DNA of 64,000 nucleotides from Pistricoccus aurantiacus (GCF_007954585.1 NZ_CP042382.1:3286001-3350000), one strand, 5' to 3'; counted from the first letter of the stretch, positions 21,749 through 33,168 are shown. The notes: a model not told the origin generated them from the letters alone. Made by a program: numbers and translations.

Positions 21749-23083
21749 ATGAATGCCGTCGTACTGGCCATCCTGGTAATGGTCGTCCTGAGTCTTTCGC
21801 GCATTTCCGTGGTCTTTGCGTTGATTGTCGCCGCCCTGGTGGGAGGCTTGTACAGCGGCATGCCGCTAGCCGAGATTCTCGAAGCCTTCGATGCGGGGCT
21901 CGGCAACGGCGCCACCGTGGCCTTGGCCTACGCGGTACTCGGCGCCTTTGCGGTCGCGCTTTCTCGCTCCGGTATCACCGAGAAGCTTTCCGCCAAGGCG
22001 ATCGCCGGCCTCAAACTTGATGCGGGCATCCCCAACCGCTGCCTGATCATCTTCACCCTGCTCGGCATTCTGCTGGCCTTCGGCATCAGCTCCCAGAACC
22101 TGATTCCGGTGCACATCGCTTTTATTCCGGTACTGGTGCCGCCGCTCTTGAAACTGATGAATCATTTGCGTCTCGATCGGCGCGCGGTGGCCTGCGTGCT
22201 GACCTTCAGCGTCACCGCCACTTATATGCTGCTGCCCGTTGGCTTCGGCGCGATCTTTCTCAACGACCTGCTGCTCGGCAATATCAACGACGCGGGGCTG
22301 AACGTGACCGCCAATATGGTACCCAAGGCGATGCTGATTCCCATTGCCGGCATGACTCTCGGGCTGGTTTTCGCTGTCTTGATCAGTTACCGCCGACCAC
22401 GGGACTACGAGGATCGTTTTCTTGCCCACGGCGATGAAACCCCTGCCCAGGCGGCACGTCAGCTGAAGCCCTGGCAAATCGTGATACTGACCCTCGCCTT
22501 GGTGGGCACCGTCGTCGTGCAGCTATTTTCCAATTCCATGGTGCTGGGTGGGCTTTTCGGTTTCGGCGTTCTGTCCCTGAGCGGCGTCTTTCATTGGCAA
22601 GAGCAAGACACCATCTTCACCGAGGGCATGCGCCTGATGGCTCAGGTGGGTTTCATCATGATCAGCGCCGCGGGATTCGCCGGCGTCATGCAGACCACCG
22701 GCGAGGTGGAAGCCCTGGTGACCAGTTCCGCCCAGGTGATCGGCGACAGCCGCGGCCTGGCGGCCTTGATCATGCTGTTGGTGGGGCTCTTCATTACCAT
22801 GGGTATCGGCTCGTCCTTCTCCACCATCCCGATCATCGCATCGCTGTATGTGCCCCTGGCAATCAGCTTCGGTTTCTCGCCCATGGCGATCATCGCCCTG
22901 GTAGGCACCGCCGCCGCCCTGGGCGACGCGGGGTCGCCGGCGTCGGATTCGACTCTTGGGCCTACCGCTGGACTCAACGCGGACGGTCAGCACGATCATA
23001 TCTGGGACAGCGTGGTACCTACCTTCCTGCACTACAATATTCCACTGATCGTTTTCGGTTGGATTGCCGCCATGTCGCTTTGA
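21749..23083 (+). CDS. NhaC/YuiF-type sodium-coupled antiporter or amino-acid permease
   Basis: The 444-residue protein has about 11-12 membrane segments. The C-terminal block with GDAGSPASDSTLGPTAGL and DHIWDSVVPTF is characteristic of the YuiF/HI0325 branch of the Na+/H+ antiporter NhaC superfamily, some members of which are annotated as histidine or other amino-acid permeases. The start at 21749 gives a short N-terminus leading directly into the first helix. It appears monocistronic. Ion or substrate specificity is not determined. Confidence 0.82.
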   Translation: MNAVVLAILVMVVLSLSRISVVFALIVAALVGGLYSGMPLAEILEAFDAGLGNGATVALAYAVLGAFAVALSRSGITEKLSAKAIAGLKLDAGIPNRCLIIFTLLGILLAFGISSQNLIPVHIAFIPVLVPPLLKLMNHLRLDRRAVACVLTFSVTATYMLLPVGFGAIFLNDLLLGNINDAGLNVTANMVPKAMLIPIAGMTLGLVFAVLISYRRPRDYEDRFLAHGDETPAQAARQLKPWQIVILTLALVGTVVVQLFSNSMVLGGLFGFGVLSLSGVFHWQEQDTIFTEGMRLMAQVGFIMISAAGFAGVMQTTGEVEALVTSSAQVIGDSRGLAALIMLLVGLFITMGIGSSFSTIPIIASLYVPLAISFGFSPMAIIALVGTAAALGDAGSPASDSTLGPTAGLNADGQHDHIWDSVVPTFLHYNIPLIVFGWIAAMSL

Positions 23084-23279
23084 CAAGACAGGCCAAAGCG
23101 TCTTGCTTGTTTTTGACAAAGCCATGAAAATCATAGGGCTTTCGCTCTATACTCAGACTGTCTCACTCATGTGAAGACGGCGTTGAGTTAGCGATGGTCG
23201 AAGTCAGCAATAACAGTCATAGATTGGTGTCTTGGCGAATCCCACAGCCCCATGCCACCAGAGTCCAGGAGTTTCTAGC
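23084..23279 (+). promoter_or_regulatory. Intergenic region ahead of the PA2779-like gene
   Basis: This 196-bp stretch contains a possible minus-10 TATACT at 23148-23153. A TTGACA at 23114-23119 lies too far upstream to pair with it. An imperfect hairpin AAGCC/GGCTT at about 23119-23141 may end the upstream transporter transcript. AGGAG precedes the ATG at 23280. Promoter assignment is weak. Confidence 0.35.
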
Positions 23280-23678
23280 ATGAAAAAAATCGCCCGCTTT
23301 CTAAGTCCCATCCTGATCGCTTTTCTGGTCCTGGGCAGCCTACCGGTGGCAGCGGCGCAAGCCACGGCAGCGAGCGAGCTGATCTCTACCCAGCAGGCGC
23401 TCCAGGCCGACCAGGCCAATGCGGATCGTGAGCGCATTCTTGACGTTCTGGCTCGGGATGACGTGCAGCGTCAGCTTGAACTGCAAGGCGTCGATCCGCA
23501 GGAAGTCAAGGATCGCGTCGCTGCGCTTTCCGATGCGGAAGCGCGCCAGATGGCGGACCAGCTCGATCAGTTGCCTGCCGGGGCGAGCAGTGTCGTCGGC
23601 GCGCTCCTGGTGATCTTCCTGGTTCTGCTGGTGACGGATATTCTCGGTCTCACCAACGTTTACCCGTTCACTCGTTGA
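23280..23678 (+). CDS. PA2779-family membrane protein
   Basis: This 132-residue protein has a signal peptide (about 1-25, ending VAAAQA), a helical acidic middle with ALQADQANADRERIL and DVQRQLELQGVDPQEV, then QLPAGASSV followed by one C-terminal transmembrane helix and the tail GLTNVYPFTR. This is the layout of the PA2779 family. The family nearly always lies directly before a PA2778-type C39-like peptidase, as here. Its function is not established; a membrane-anchored substrate or adaptor for the peptidase is a reasonable guess. Confidence 0.8.
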   Translation: MKKIARFLSPILIAFLVLGSLPVAAAQATAASELISTQQALQADQANADRERILDVLARDDVQRQLELQGVDPQEVKDRVAALSDAEARQMADQLDQLPAGASSVVGALLVIFLVLLVTDILGLTNVYPFTR

Positions 23679-23683
23679 TCCTT

Positions 23684-24646
23684 ATGCTTGACGCCGCATC
23701 ACGTACAAACGCCCGCTTAGCGGGCGTTTTACTATGGCCGGCACTTGTATCGTTGCTAACGATCCTGCTGGCGCTGACCGGCTGCGCCACCGAGCCGAGA
23801 CTGTCGAATTCGGTGACGACCGGCCTGCCGCAGCACGTACTGCTCGACGGTACACCTTTCCACGGTCAACGAGACTATCAGTGTGGGCCTGCGTCCCTGG
23901 CCATGGTACTCGAGACAAGCGGCGTCGACGCCTCGGTGGATGCATTGATTCCCCAGGTGTTTCTGCCTGACCGGGAAGGCAGCGTGCAGCCGGAAATGCA
24001 GGCGGCGGTACGCCGCTACCAGCGTATCAGCTATGTCATCGACAATGATTTCGACGCCCTGCTCGAGGAACTGGCCGCCGGGCATCCGGTGGTGGTGATG
24101 CAGAATCTTGCGCTTCCCGTCTGGCCGCTTTGGCACTACGCCGTGGCCATCGGCTATGACCTGCCCGCTCGAGAAATCATTCTGCACACCGGCATGACTC
24201 CCGGGCGCGCCACCTCGTTTCGCACCTTCGATTCCACCTGGGCGCGCAGCGATCGCTGGGGCATGGTCGCTCTTGCTCCCGGTGAACTGCCGGCGAGCAT
24301 AGAACCTTCGGACGCCATGGAAGCCATTGCGGATTTTGAAAAGCTCAATGGCGCAGCCGCAGCGTTACCCGCCTGGGAAGCGCTGACCCGACGCTTCCCG
24401 AATTACGCCATGGGCTGGTTCGCGCTCGGCAACGCGCGCCATGCGCATGGAGATTTCGCGGGGACGATCGAAGCGTTTCAGGAAGCCGTTTGGCGAGATC
24501 CGGGTTTTGCGGCAGCCTGGCTCAATCTGGGATTGATGCAGAAAAGCCTTGAGCACAAGGAGCGCGCGCGCCAGGCCTTGCAACGGGCGGCCAGTCTCTC
24601 CGGAAAATGGCAAGACGCCGCTCGTCGACACCTGGATCGCTTATGA
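23684..24646 (+). CDS. PA2778-family C39-like cysteine peptidase lipoprotein with TPR repeats
   Basis: From the ATG at 23684 the product is 320 residues. A lipoprotein signal ends at C34 (LALTGC). The papain-like domain has the Cys box RDYQCGPASLAM (C67) and a His in WPLWHYAVAIGYD (about H151), as in C39 and BtrH-like peptidases. The C-terminal third has two TPR-like repeats with AWLNLGLMQKSLEHKERARQAL. An earlier TTG at 23675 overlaps the stop of the preceding gene. The coding start contains a terminator-like hairpin at 23707-23730. The next gene begins in an ATGA overlap. Confidence 0.8.
   Translation: MLDAASRTNARLAGVLLWPALVSLLTILLALTGCATEPRLSNSVTTGLPQHVLLDGTPFHGQRDYQCGPASLAMVLETSGVDASVDALIPQVFLPDREGSVQPEMQAAVRRYQRISYVIDNDFDALLEELAAGHPVVVMQNLALPVWPLWHYAVAIGYDLPAREIILHTGMTPGRATSFRTFDSTWARSDRWGMVALAPGELPASIEPSDAMEAIADFEKLNGAAAALPAWEALTRRFPNYAMGWFALGNARHAHGDFAGTIEAFQEAVWRDPGFAAAWLNLGLMQKSLEHKERARQALQRAASLSGKWQDAARRHLDRL
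23707..23730 (+). terminator. Terminator-like hairpin at the start of the peptidase gene
   Basis: A 10-bp perfect stem AAACGCCCGC/GCGGGCGTTT (23707-23716 with 23720-23729) has a 3-base loop and ends in TTTT. It lies 29 bp after the PA2779-like stop but inside the predicted N-terminal codons of the downstream peptidase gene. It could cut transcription between the two genes or act as an attenuator. Confidence 0.7.
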
Positions 24647-25548
24647 CCTCCTTGCCCATCACGGTATTCGGCGGTACCGGTTTTCTCGGCAGCGCCATCG
24701 TTCGCGAGCTCGTTGAAGCCGGCCACATCGTGCGCATCGCCGCGCGCCGCCCTGCGCTTCCGGCCTGGGCGTGCCCGGAGGATGGTATCGAACTGATACG
24801 CGCGGATATTCGAAACGAAGCGAGCACAGCCGCCGCTCTAGTGGGATCTGGCGGCGTCATTAACGCGGTCAGTCTTTACGTGCCGTCGCGCCGGGTTGGC
24901 TTCGACGCGATTCACACGCAAGGAGCGAAGCGTCTGGCCAGTCTGGCACGGGAGGCCGATATTCAAAGGCTGGTGCATGTCTCCGGCATCGGCGTGGATG
25001 AAGCCTCGTCATCCGCTTATGTAAGAGCACGGGCACGGGGCGAGCGCGCGGTCATCAAGGCCTTTCCCAAGGCAACCATTCTGCGGCCCAGCGTGCTGTT
25101 TGGCCCACAGGATGCCTTTCTGACGAACCTGGCTCGGCTGGTTCAGTTGCCGATCATTCCCCTGTTCGGTCGCGGGGATGTCCAACTGCAGCCGGTGCAT
25201 GTGGTCGACGTGGCGCGGGCGGTGGAGCGCCTGATGGGGCCGAGGCCGCCGGCCTGGCGGCTCTACGAGCTGGGTGGGCCGGACCGTTTGACGTATCGGG
25301 CCATCCTTGAACTGGTGATGGCCTATCTAAGAAAGGAGCGGCAACTCGTACCGATTCCTTTTCTTGTCTGGCGGGGACTGGCGGCGCTGCTGTCGCCGCT
25401 GCCCAACCCGCCCCTGACGCGGGATCAAGTCATCCTGATGCGGCAGGACAACATCGCCGACCCGAACGTGGGCGGCTTTACGCAACTGAATATCCTTCCC
25501 CGCTCGCTACGCGAAAGCCTACCTGCCTGTCTGCCGAGAGAGCTTTAG
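24643..25548 (+). CDS. NAD(P)-dependent epimerase/dehydratase, NDUFA9-like
   Basis: The 301-residue atypical SDR protein begins with the Rossmann dinucleotide motif GGTGFLGS at residues 10-17, then has a HVSGIGVDEASSSAY stretch in place of the canonical YxxxK catalytic motif. Such proteins resemble the 39-kDa complex I subunit family and often bind NAD(P)H without catalysing the classical reaction. The ATG overlaps the peptidase stop by 4 bp, so it probably shares a transcript. Specific function unknown. Confidence 0.8.
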   Translation: MTSLPITVFGGTGFLGSAIVRELVEAGHIVRIAARRPALPAWACPEDGIELIRADIRNEASTAAALVGSGGVINAVSLYVPSRRVGFDAIHTQGAKRLASLAREADIQRLVHVSGIGVDEASSSAYVRARARGERAVIKAFPKATILRPSVLFGPQDAFLTNLARLVQLPIIPLFGRGDVQLQPVHVVDVARAVERLMGPRPPAWRLYELGGPDRLTYRAILELVMAYLRKERQLVPIPFLVWRGLAALLSPLPNPPLTRDQVILMRQDNIADPNVGGFTQLNILPRSLRESLPACLPREL

Positions 25549-25595
25549 CTTCAACGTCTGTTGCGCTAGGCTCAAGAAATTCACTCTACGGACTT

Positions 25596-26030
25596 ATGAT
25601 CATGAACCACAAGATTCATCTCAAGCGTATCTACACGCCGATCGATGACAAGGACGGCGCTCGGGTGCTGGTGGATCGGCTCTGGCCAGTGGGACTGCGC
25701 CGCGAGAGCCTGCAACTGACGGACTGGTATCGGGATGCCTCACCGTCACTTTCGCTGCGAAGGGTCTGGCGTCGGGGAAATATTACTCAAGAAGATTTCA
25801 TGCGGCGCTATCGCTGGGAAATCGTCTACTCGCCCACCTGTTTGGTGCCGCTGATGCAAATGGCGCGTCAGGGGCCCTTGACCTTGCTTGGCGCCGCGCG
25901 AGATCCCGAAAACTCCTATTTGAAAATACTTCGCGAAGCCATCGAGGAAGCACTACTGGAAGAAGACAGACAAGCGGATGGAGGTGCCAGTTCGCCGCCC
26001 TGTTACGCGGAGGAGTTTCGAGAGTATTAA
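25596..26030 (+). CDS. DUF488 family protein (YeaO-like)
   Basis: A 144-residue small cytoplasmic protein containing the family hallmark RVLVDRLWPVGLRRE near residue 25 and DWYRDASPS shortly after. The YeaO branch of DUF488 has no proven activity. An alternative ATG lies two codons downstream. It is 47 bp after the epimerase gene on the same strand. The last 20 residues are low complexity. Confidence 0.8.
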   Translation: MIMNHKIHLKRIYTPIDDKDGARVLVDRLWPVGLRRESLQLTDWYRDASPSLSLRRVWRRGNITQEDFMRRYRWEIVYSPTCLVPLMQMARQGPLTLLGAARDPENSYLKILREAIEEALLEEDRQADGGASSPPCYAEEFREY

Positions 26031-26095
26031 AATACTCGGAGCAACCATAGGCATCTCTTGAAAAGCAACTAGCAGTCAAAACGCGAAAAAGCGCC

Positions 26096-26470
26096 ATGAG
26101 CTTGATTGATCGACTGGCGGAAGCCCATATTCAGCATGCTCTCGAAGAAGGCGAGCTGGACAACCTTCCGGGTAACGGCAAGCCTTTGCATCTGGACGAC
26201 GACAGCATGATTCCACCGGAACTGCGAGCCGGCTACCGACTCTTGAAAAACGCCGGCTACCTGCCGCCGGAACTGGAACTGCGGCGAGAAATCCGCGAGG
26301 TGGAAAGCTTGATCGCCCAGTTGCATACCGGCAAGGAACGGGAAGAAGCCTGTGCCCGGCTTAGTCTGCTGCGAACTCGACTGCAGTCCAAGGGACAAAC
26401 GCTGAGTCCCTTGCTGGAACGCGGTGAATATCGCGACAAGCTGATTCAGCAGTGGGATAGAAAGCGCTGA
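26096..26470 (+). CDS. DUF1992 family protein (DnaJ subfamily C member 28-like domain)
   Basis: The 124-residue protein matches the DUF1992 domain: IDRLAEAHIQHALEEGELDNLPGNGKPL near the start (quoted in part as GELDNLPGNGKPL), then a predicted helical region with RAGYRLLKNAGYLPPELEL. The domain occurs alone in many proteobacteria (YhdN-like) and in eukaryotic DNAJC28. No biochemical function is known. It lies within a same-strand run of small genes. Confidence 0.82.
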   Translation: MSLIDRLAEAHIQHALEEGELDNLPGNGKPLHLDDDSMIPPELRAGYRLLKNAGYLPPELELRREIREVESLIAQLHTGKEREEACARLSLLRTRLQSKGQTLSPLLERGEYRDKLIQQWDRKR

Positions 26471-26512
26471 GTCCATACCACCGCCAACTGCTACAAGCTG
26501 GTATCTGCTTAT

Positions 26513-26977
26513 ATGACCAAGCGACTGTTGATCGTGGCCCATGCGCCTTCCCCCAACACCCTGAAGCTACGTGATGCCGCTCGGCGTGGCGCCTGCCACC
26601 CAGCTATCGAAGATATCGAGGTGAGGGTCAAGGCACCGCTGGAAGCGGGACCGGAGGATATCCGCAGTTGCGACGCCATCCTGCTAGGCACCACGGAAAA
26701 CCTCGGCTACATGAGCGGCGCCCTGAAGGACTTCTTCGATCGCAGCTACTACCCGATATTGGAAGAAAAGCAGGGCCTGCCCTGCGCGCTCTACGTTCGT
26801 GCCGGTCATGACGGCACCGGCACCCGTCGCGCGGTGGAAAGCATCGTCACCGGGCTGCGCTGGCATTGGGTGCAGGCGCCGCTGATACTGCGCAGCGAGT
26901 GGCGGGAGGACTTTGTCGGCCAGGTCGAGGAGTTGGGGATGTACCTGGCGGCGGGGCTGGATAGCGGGATTTTCTGA
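26513..26977 (+). CDS. Flavodoxin-like NAD(P)H oxidoreductase
   Basis: The 154-residue single-domain protein starts MTKRLLIVAHAPSPNT, a flavodoxin-type phosphate-binding loop, and contains DAILLGTTENLGYMSGALKDFFDR, as in flavodoxin-like FMN reductases. It probably binds FMN, but no partner is evident nearby. It ends 20 bp before a strong bidirectional terminator. Confidence 0.78.
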   Translation: MTKRLLIVAHAPSPNTLKLRDAARRGACHPAIEDIEVRVKAPLEAGPEDIRSCDAILLGTTENLGYMSGALKDFFDRSYYPILEEKQGLPCALYVRAGHDGTGTRRAVESIVTGLRWHWVQAPLILRSEWREDFVGQVEELGMYLAAGLDSGIF

Positions 26978-26996
26978 TCTCCTGTACCCACAACGG

Positions 26997-27024
26997 AAAA
27001 CGGCGCCCCACGAGGCGCCGTTTT
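26997..27024. terminator. Bidirectional intrinsic terminator between flavodoxin gene and fadA
   Basis: The stem AAAACGGCGCC/GGCGCCGTTTT (26997-27007 with 27014-27024) has 11 paired bases around a 6-base loop. T-runs occur in both directions, so it can serve both convergent transcripts. Confidence 0.92.
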
Positions 27025-27038
27025 GATCTCGTCCTTCT

Positions 27039-30409
<3,371 letters not shown>

Positions 30410-30466
30410 CCACGAGTCTCCACAAGAGCAGGTGCTGAACGCTGAAAAGCCTAGCAGCATTGAATT

Positions 30467-30482
30467 TCATACGATCGTTTGA
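30467..30482. promoter_or_regulatory. PsrA-like palindrome upstream of fadBA
   Basis: TCATACGATCGTTTGA is an imperfect palindrome 58 bp before the fadB start. Read on the fadB strand it includes CAAAC-GATC-GTATG, one mismatch from the published PsrA consensus CAAAC(N2-4)GTTTG. PsrA represses fadBA in Pseudomonas and releases DNA on binding long-chain fatty acids. Function here is inferred. Confidence 0.5.
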
Positions 30483-30541
30483 TATCGCTGCAGCTTGCGC
30501 TAACGTCCATAACACGTCAAGCCTGCGTTCTTTACATGAGC

Positions 30542-30560
30542 CACTATAGGACACTATAGG
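30542..30560. repeat. Short direct repeat CACTATAGG
   Basis: Two copies of CACTATAGG lie 10 bp apart at 30542-30550 and 30552-30560, in the gap between fadB and the next plus-strand gene. One helical turn of spacing would suit a regulator binding one DNA face, but no factor is known to me. Confidence 0.5.
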
Positions 30561-30687
30561 GCAACATCGGCGCCTTTCCGGCATCGTCGCCTTTAGATGA
30601 CTCCCGCGATGTCACCAGAATTGTTAGGATGCGCCCACTCCCGCGCCCCTCGAGCGCTCATTCCGCAAGGCCTTTCTTCATAACCTC

Positions 30688-31965
30688 ATGCCAGCGCCCT
30701 CCAAACGATTATTACCCGATACGTCTCCGGCCTCTTCGCGGTTGCAGCGCCTACAAGGGGCCGCACGGAAGATCGTGGTTCGGCTACGCCCCTATGCCTG
30801 GATATGGCCGCCGATCGCCTTTGGCGCCGGGGTCGCAAGTTTTTTCCTGGTCGAGCGCCAGCAGTGGCTCGGCGCGGTCCTGGCGCTTGGCATGCTGCTG
30901 GCCTGGGTATTACTACTATCGGAAAACTTGATCAGCCGTCTGCTTAGAAAGCGGGGCCTCAATGTCTCCCCTCAGGGGGCGACCGCTTTCATCGCCCAGA
31001 TGATCCATCAGGAAACCCTATTCTTTTGCTTACCGTTTCTGCTGGCAACCACGGTATGGAGCAGCGGTCAGGCCATCTTTACGCTGCTGATTACCGCCAT
31101 GGCGCTGCTATCGATTCTTGATCCTTTCTACTATCGCCTCGCCCAGCGCCATCGCTGGCTCTATTTCGCATTCCACGCCCAGTGCGTTTTCGTGGTGGTC
31201 TTGGTCACCCTGCCCATCATGCTCAAGCTCACCACGGATCAAAGCCTTATCGTTGCGCTGCTGGTGATGACCGTATTCGCCATTCCCAGCCTCTTTCGGC
31301 TCCTCAAGCCCGGCTCGCTGCTGCGCTGGACGGGCATGCTCGGCTTGCTTGTCGCCTTGGCCGGCGCAGCCTGGGTAGGACGCGCCTGGGTGCCGCCGGC
31401 GAGCCTGTGGCTTACCGGCAGCGCCTTGTCGCCGGCGTTCGACATTCAGGCGCGCAGCCCCTTTGGCAGCATGGCACTTACCGACAAGCAGGTCAGCCAG
31501 AACGGGTTATTCGCCTATACGGCGATTCGTGCGCCGCGCGGGCTGCACGAAACGATCTATCACGAGTGGTATCAAGAGGGCGAACTGGTGGATCGTATTC
31601 CACTGATGATTCGAGGAGGACGAGAAGAAGGCTATCGCGCCTGGACCCACAAACGGAATTTTCCCGAGTCTCCGGCGGGCAACTGGCGTATCGAGGTGGT
31701 AACGCCGCTAGGGCAACGTCTCGGAGTCATGCGTTTCCACGTGAGCGATGCTGCCAGCGGAGCGGCTCGGGCCGACGGACGGATCCGCTCCCCCGGCGGA
31801 ATCCCCGGTCTCGACCTGCGTCGGCTGATTGCTGGCCAACGTGCTGTTCCAGAGCAGAAAAGCGTACCCCTGAGCGAAACCGCTAAAGGCATCGAACCAG
31901 AGATAGAGGTAACCGAGGATCACGCCGGCAAGCAGCAAAGCCGCAACCCCACAAGCGGGAAGTAG
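30688..31965 (+). CDS. DUF5924/DUF2914 membrane protein
   Basis: The 425-residue protein has about seven membrane segments in its first 240 residues (for example IWPPIAFGAGVASFFLVE and LVALAGAAWVGRAWV). A soluble C-terminal domain follows, with HETIYHEWYQEGELVDRIPL and YRAWTHKRNFPES, which matches DUF2914; the last 70 residues are disordered and charged. The two-domain layout is found in gammaproteobacteria but has no assigned function. The C-terminal domain probably lies in the periplasm. Confidence 0.72.
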   Translation: MPAPSKRLLPDTSPASSRLQRLQGAARKIVVRLRPYAWIWPPIAFGAGVASFFLVERQQWLGAVLALGMLLAWVLLLSENLISRLLRKRGLNVSPQGATAFIAQMIHQETLFFCLPFLLATTVWSSGQAIFTLLITAMALLSILDPFYYRLAQRHRWLYFAFHAQCVFVVVLVTLPIMLKLTTDQSLIVALLVMTVFAIPSLFRLLKPGSLLRWTGMLGLLVALAGAAWVGRAWVPPASLWLTGSALSPAFDIQARSPFGSMALTDKQVSQNGLFAYTAIRAPRGLHETIYHEWYQEGELVDRIPLMIRGGREEGYRAWTHKRNFPESPAGNWRIEVVTPLGQRLGVMRFHVSDAASGAARADGRIRSPGGIPGLDLRRLIAGQRAVPEQKSVPLSETAKGIEPEIEVTEDHAGKQQSRNPTSGK

Positions 31966-32069
31966 GCTGATGGAATCGATGCAGGAAGGACGGGGCAACC
32001 CTTGCGTTAGCCTTGCGTTTATTGAAACTCAAGTAGACATCTTGCAATTCTAAGTTTCGTTGCTGACAA

Positions 32070-32090
32070 TGCTAGATGAAATAATTAGCA
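32070..32090. promoter_or_regulatory. Candidate MarR operator
   Basis: The half-sites TGCTA (32070-32074) and TAGCA (32086-32090) form an inverted repeat 17 bp before the MarR-family start. MarR proteins often repress their own promoter through such elements. The surrounding sequence is AT-rich, which lowers certainty. Confidence 0.3.
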
Positions 32091-32106
32091 AGCAAACGTG
32101 GGACTT

Positions 32107-32547
32107 ATGTACCAAAATATTGGCTTTCGACTCAATCGGGTTCCGCGGATATGGCGGGCCATCCTCGACCAGCGCCTGGCCCCACTGGGCTTGACTCAGA
32201 CGCGCTGGATTACTCTATATCATCTTGCCCATCTTGGCGATGGACAACCTCAGTGCGACCTAGCGCGAGCGATCGGCGTCGAGGCACCGTCCTTGGTTCG
32301 TACCCTGGATCAACTCGCGGAGCAGAAGCTCATCGAGCGTCGCCCCTGCGAACAGGATCGACGTACCAAACGCATCTTTCTTACCGCTAAGGCGGCGCCG
32401 CTGCTCAAGCAGATAGATCAAGTTGTCGACACGGCGCGCAGAGAAATTCTCGCCGGGCTCGACGAGGACGAGCTGGCGAAATTCGAAGAGCTGCTTTCTC
32501 GCATCGAGAAGAACGTTCAAAAGATCCAGAATAAAGAAGACGATTGA
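32107..32547 (+). CDS. MarR/SlyA-family transcriptional regulator
   Basis: A 146-residue winged-helix protein. The DNA-recognition region CDLARAIGVEAPSLVRTLDQL and the wing RRPCEQDRRTKRIFLT are typical of the SlyA branch, as is the start MYQNIGFRLNRVPRIWR. An in-frame GTG three codons upstream is an alternative start. It is convergent with the next gene and has no obvious target beside it except itself. SlyA-type regulators respond to small aromatic molecules. Confidence 0.85.
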   Translation: MYQNIGFRLNRVPRIWRAILDQRLAPLGLTQTRWITLYHLAHLGDGQPQCDLARAIGVEAPSLVRTLDQLAEQKLIERRPCEQDRRTKRIFLTAKAAPLLKQIDQVVDTARREILAGLDEDELAKFEELLSRIEKNVQKIQNKEDD

Positions 32548-32574
32548 CAGATGGACACCAACTTGTAAGCGCGA

Positions 32575-33120
32575 CTATTGAAGATCGCGCAGCTCACGGA
32601 TGCTCCTCAATCTTGGGGTTGGTTGATCCGGCCGCCCCGCAAGATGTTTTTTGAGATAGGCGAAATCCGCCAGGTAGTCGTTGAATACGTCACGCCCCAG
32701 AGACTCGCTCCACCATAGCGTAATGGCGTCACGATCGGATTCGATGACCAAAGCGTCCTCCGGCAGGCGCTCCAGCAAAAGTCTCAGGCGCTGATCAACC
32801 CCCTCCGGCAAATGGCGCAGCGGCTCTACCCGCCAGCGCCAGCCGGAACGATAGGGCTCGAGCACGTTGCCGGCCTCCTGGTCCCGCACCAGCACGAAGC
32901 GAGGGCCGGGATAGTCGTTGGGATACTCCCAGCCATAGCGCGGCATCAAGCGAGGTCCGTCATGCAAGGGCGGTGCCGCTAGCTGCACTTTTATTCCTGC
33001 CGCCATGGCCGCCTTGCGCAAGGCAGCCACTCGCCGCTCGCGAGGCGAGGGCCTAAGACATAAAGCCGGTGAAATCATCACCAGCAGCACTCCCAGGATA
33101 ATCAACCAGGTCATGAACAC
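32575..33120 (-). CDS. Membrane-anchored hypothetical protein
   Basis: The 181-residue protein begins with one hydrophobic helix (about residues 3-22, TWLIILGVLLVMISPALCL) followed by an Arg-rich stretch and a soluble domain with aromatic and charged residues (YGWEYPNDYPGPRFVLVRD). A single N-terminal anchor suggests a soluble domain on the cytoplasmic side. I recognise no family motif. It stands alone, convergent with the MarR gene and divergent from the Usp gene. Confidence 0.65.
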   Translation of the reverse strand: MFMTWLIILGVLLVMISPALCLRPSPRERRVAALRKAAMAAGIKVQLAAPPLHDGPRLMPRYGWEYPNDYPGPRFVLVRDQEAGNVLEPYRSGWRWRVEPLRHLPEGVDQRLRLLLERLPEDALVIESDRDAITLWWSESLGRDVFNDYLADFAYLKKHLAGRPDQPTPRLRSIRELRDLQ

Positions 33121-33168
33121 ACTCTTTTTGTGAAAATCGGATAGCAGCTAAAACCTTGATGTGGATCG

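Noticed and set aside
23114-23153. TTGACA with TATACT as a promoter
   Set aside because: The spacing is about 28 bp, too long for one sigma-70 promoter.
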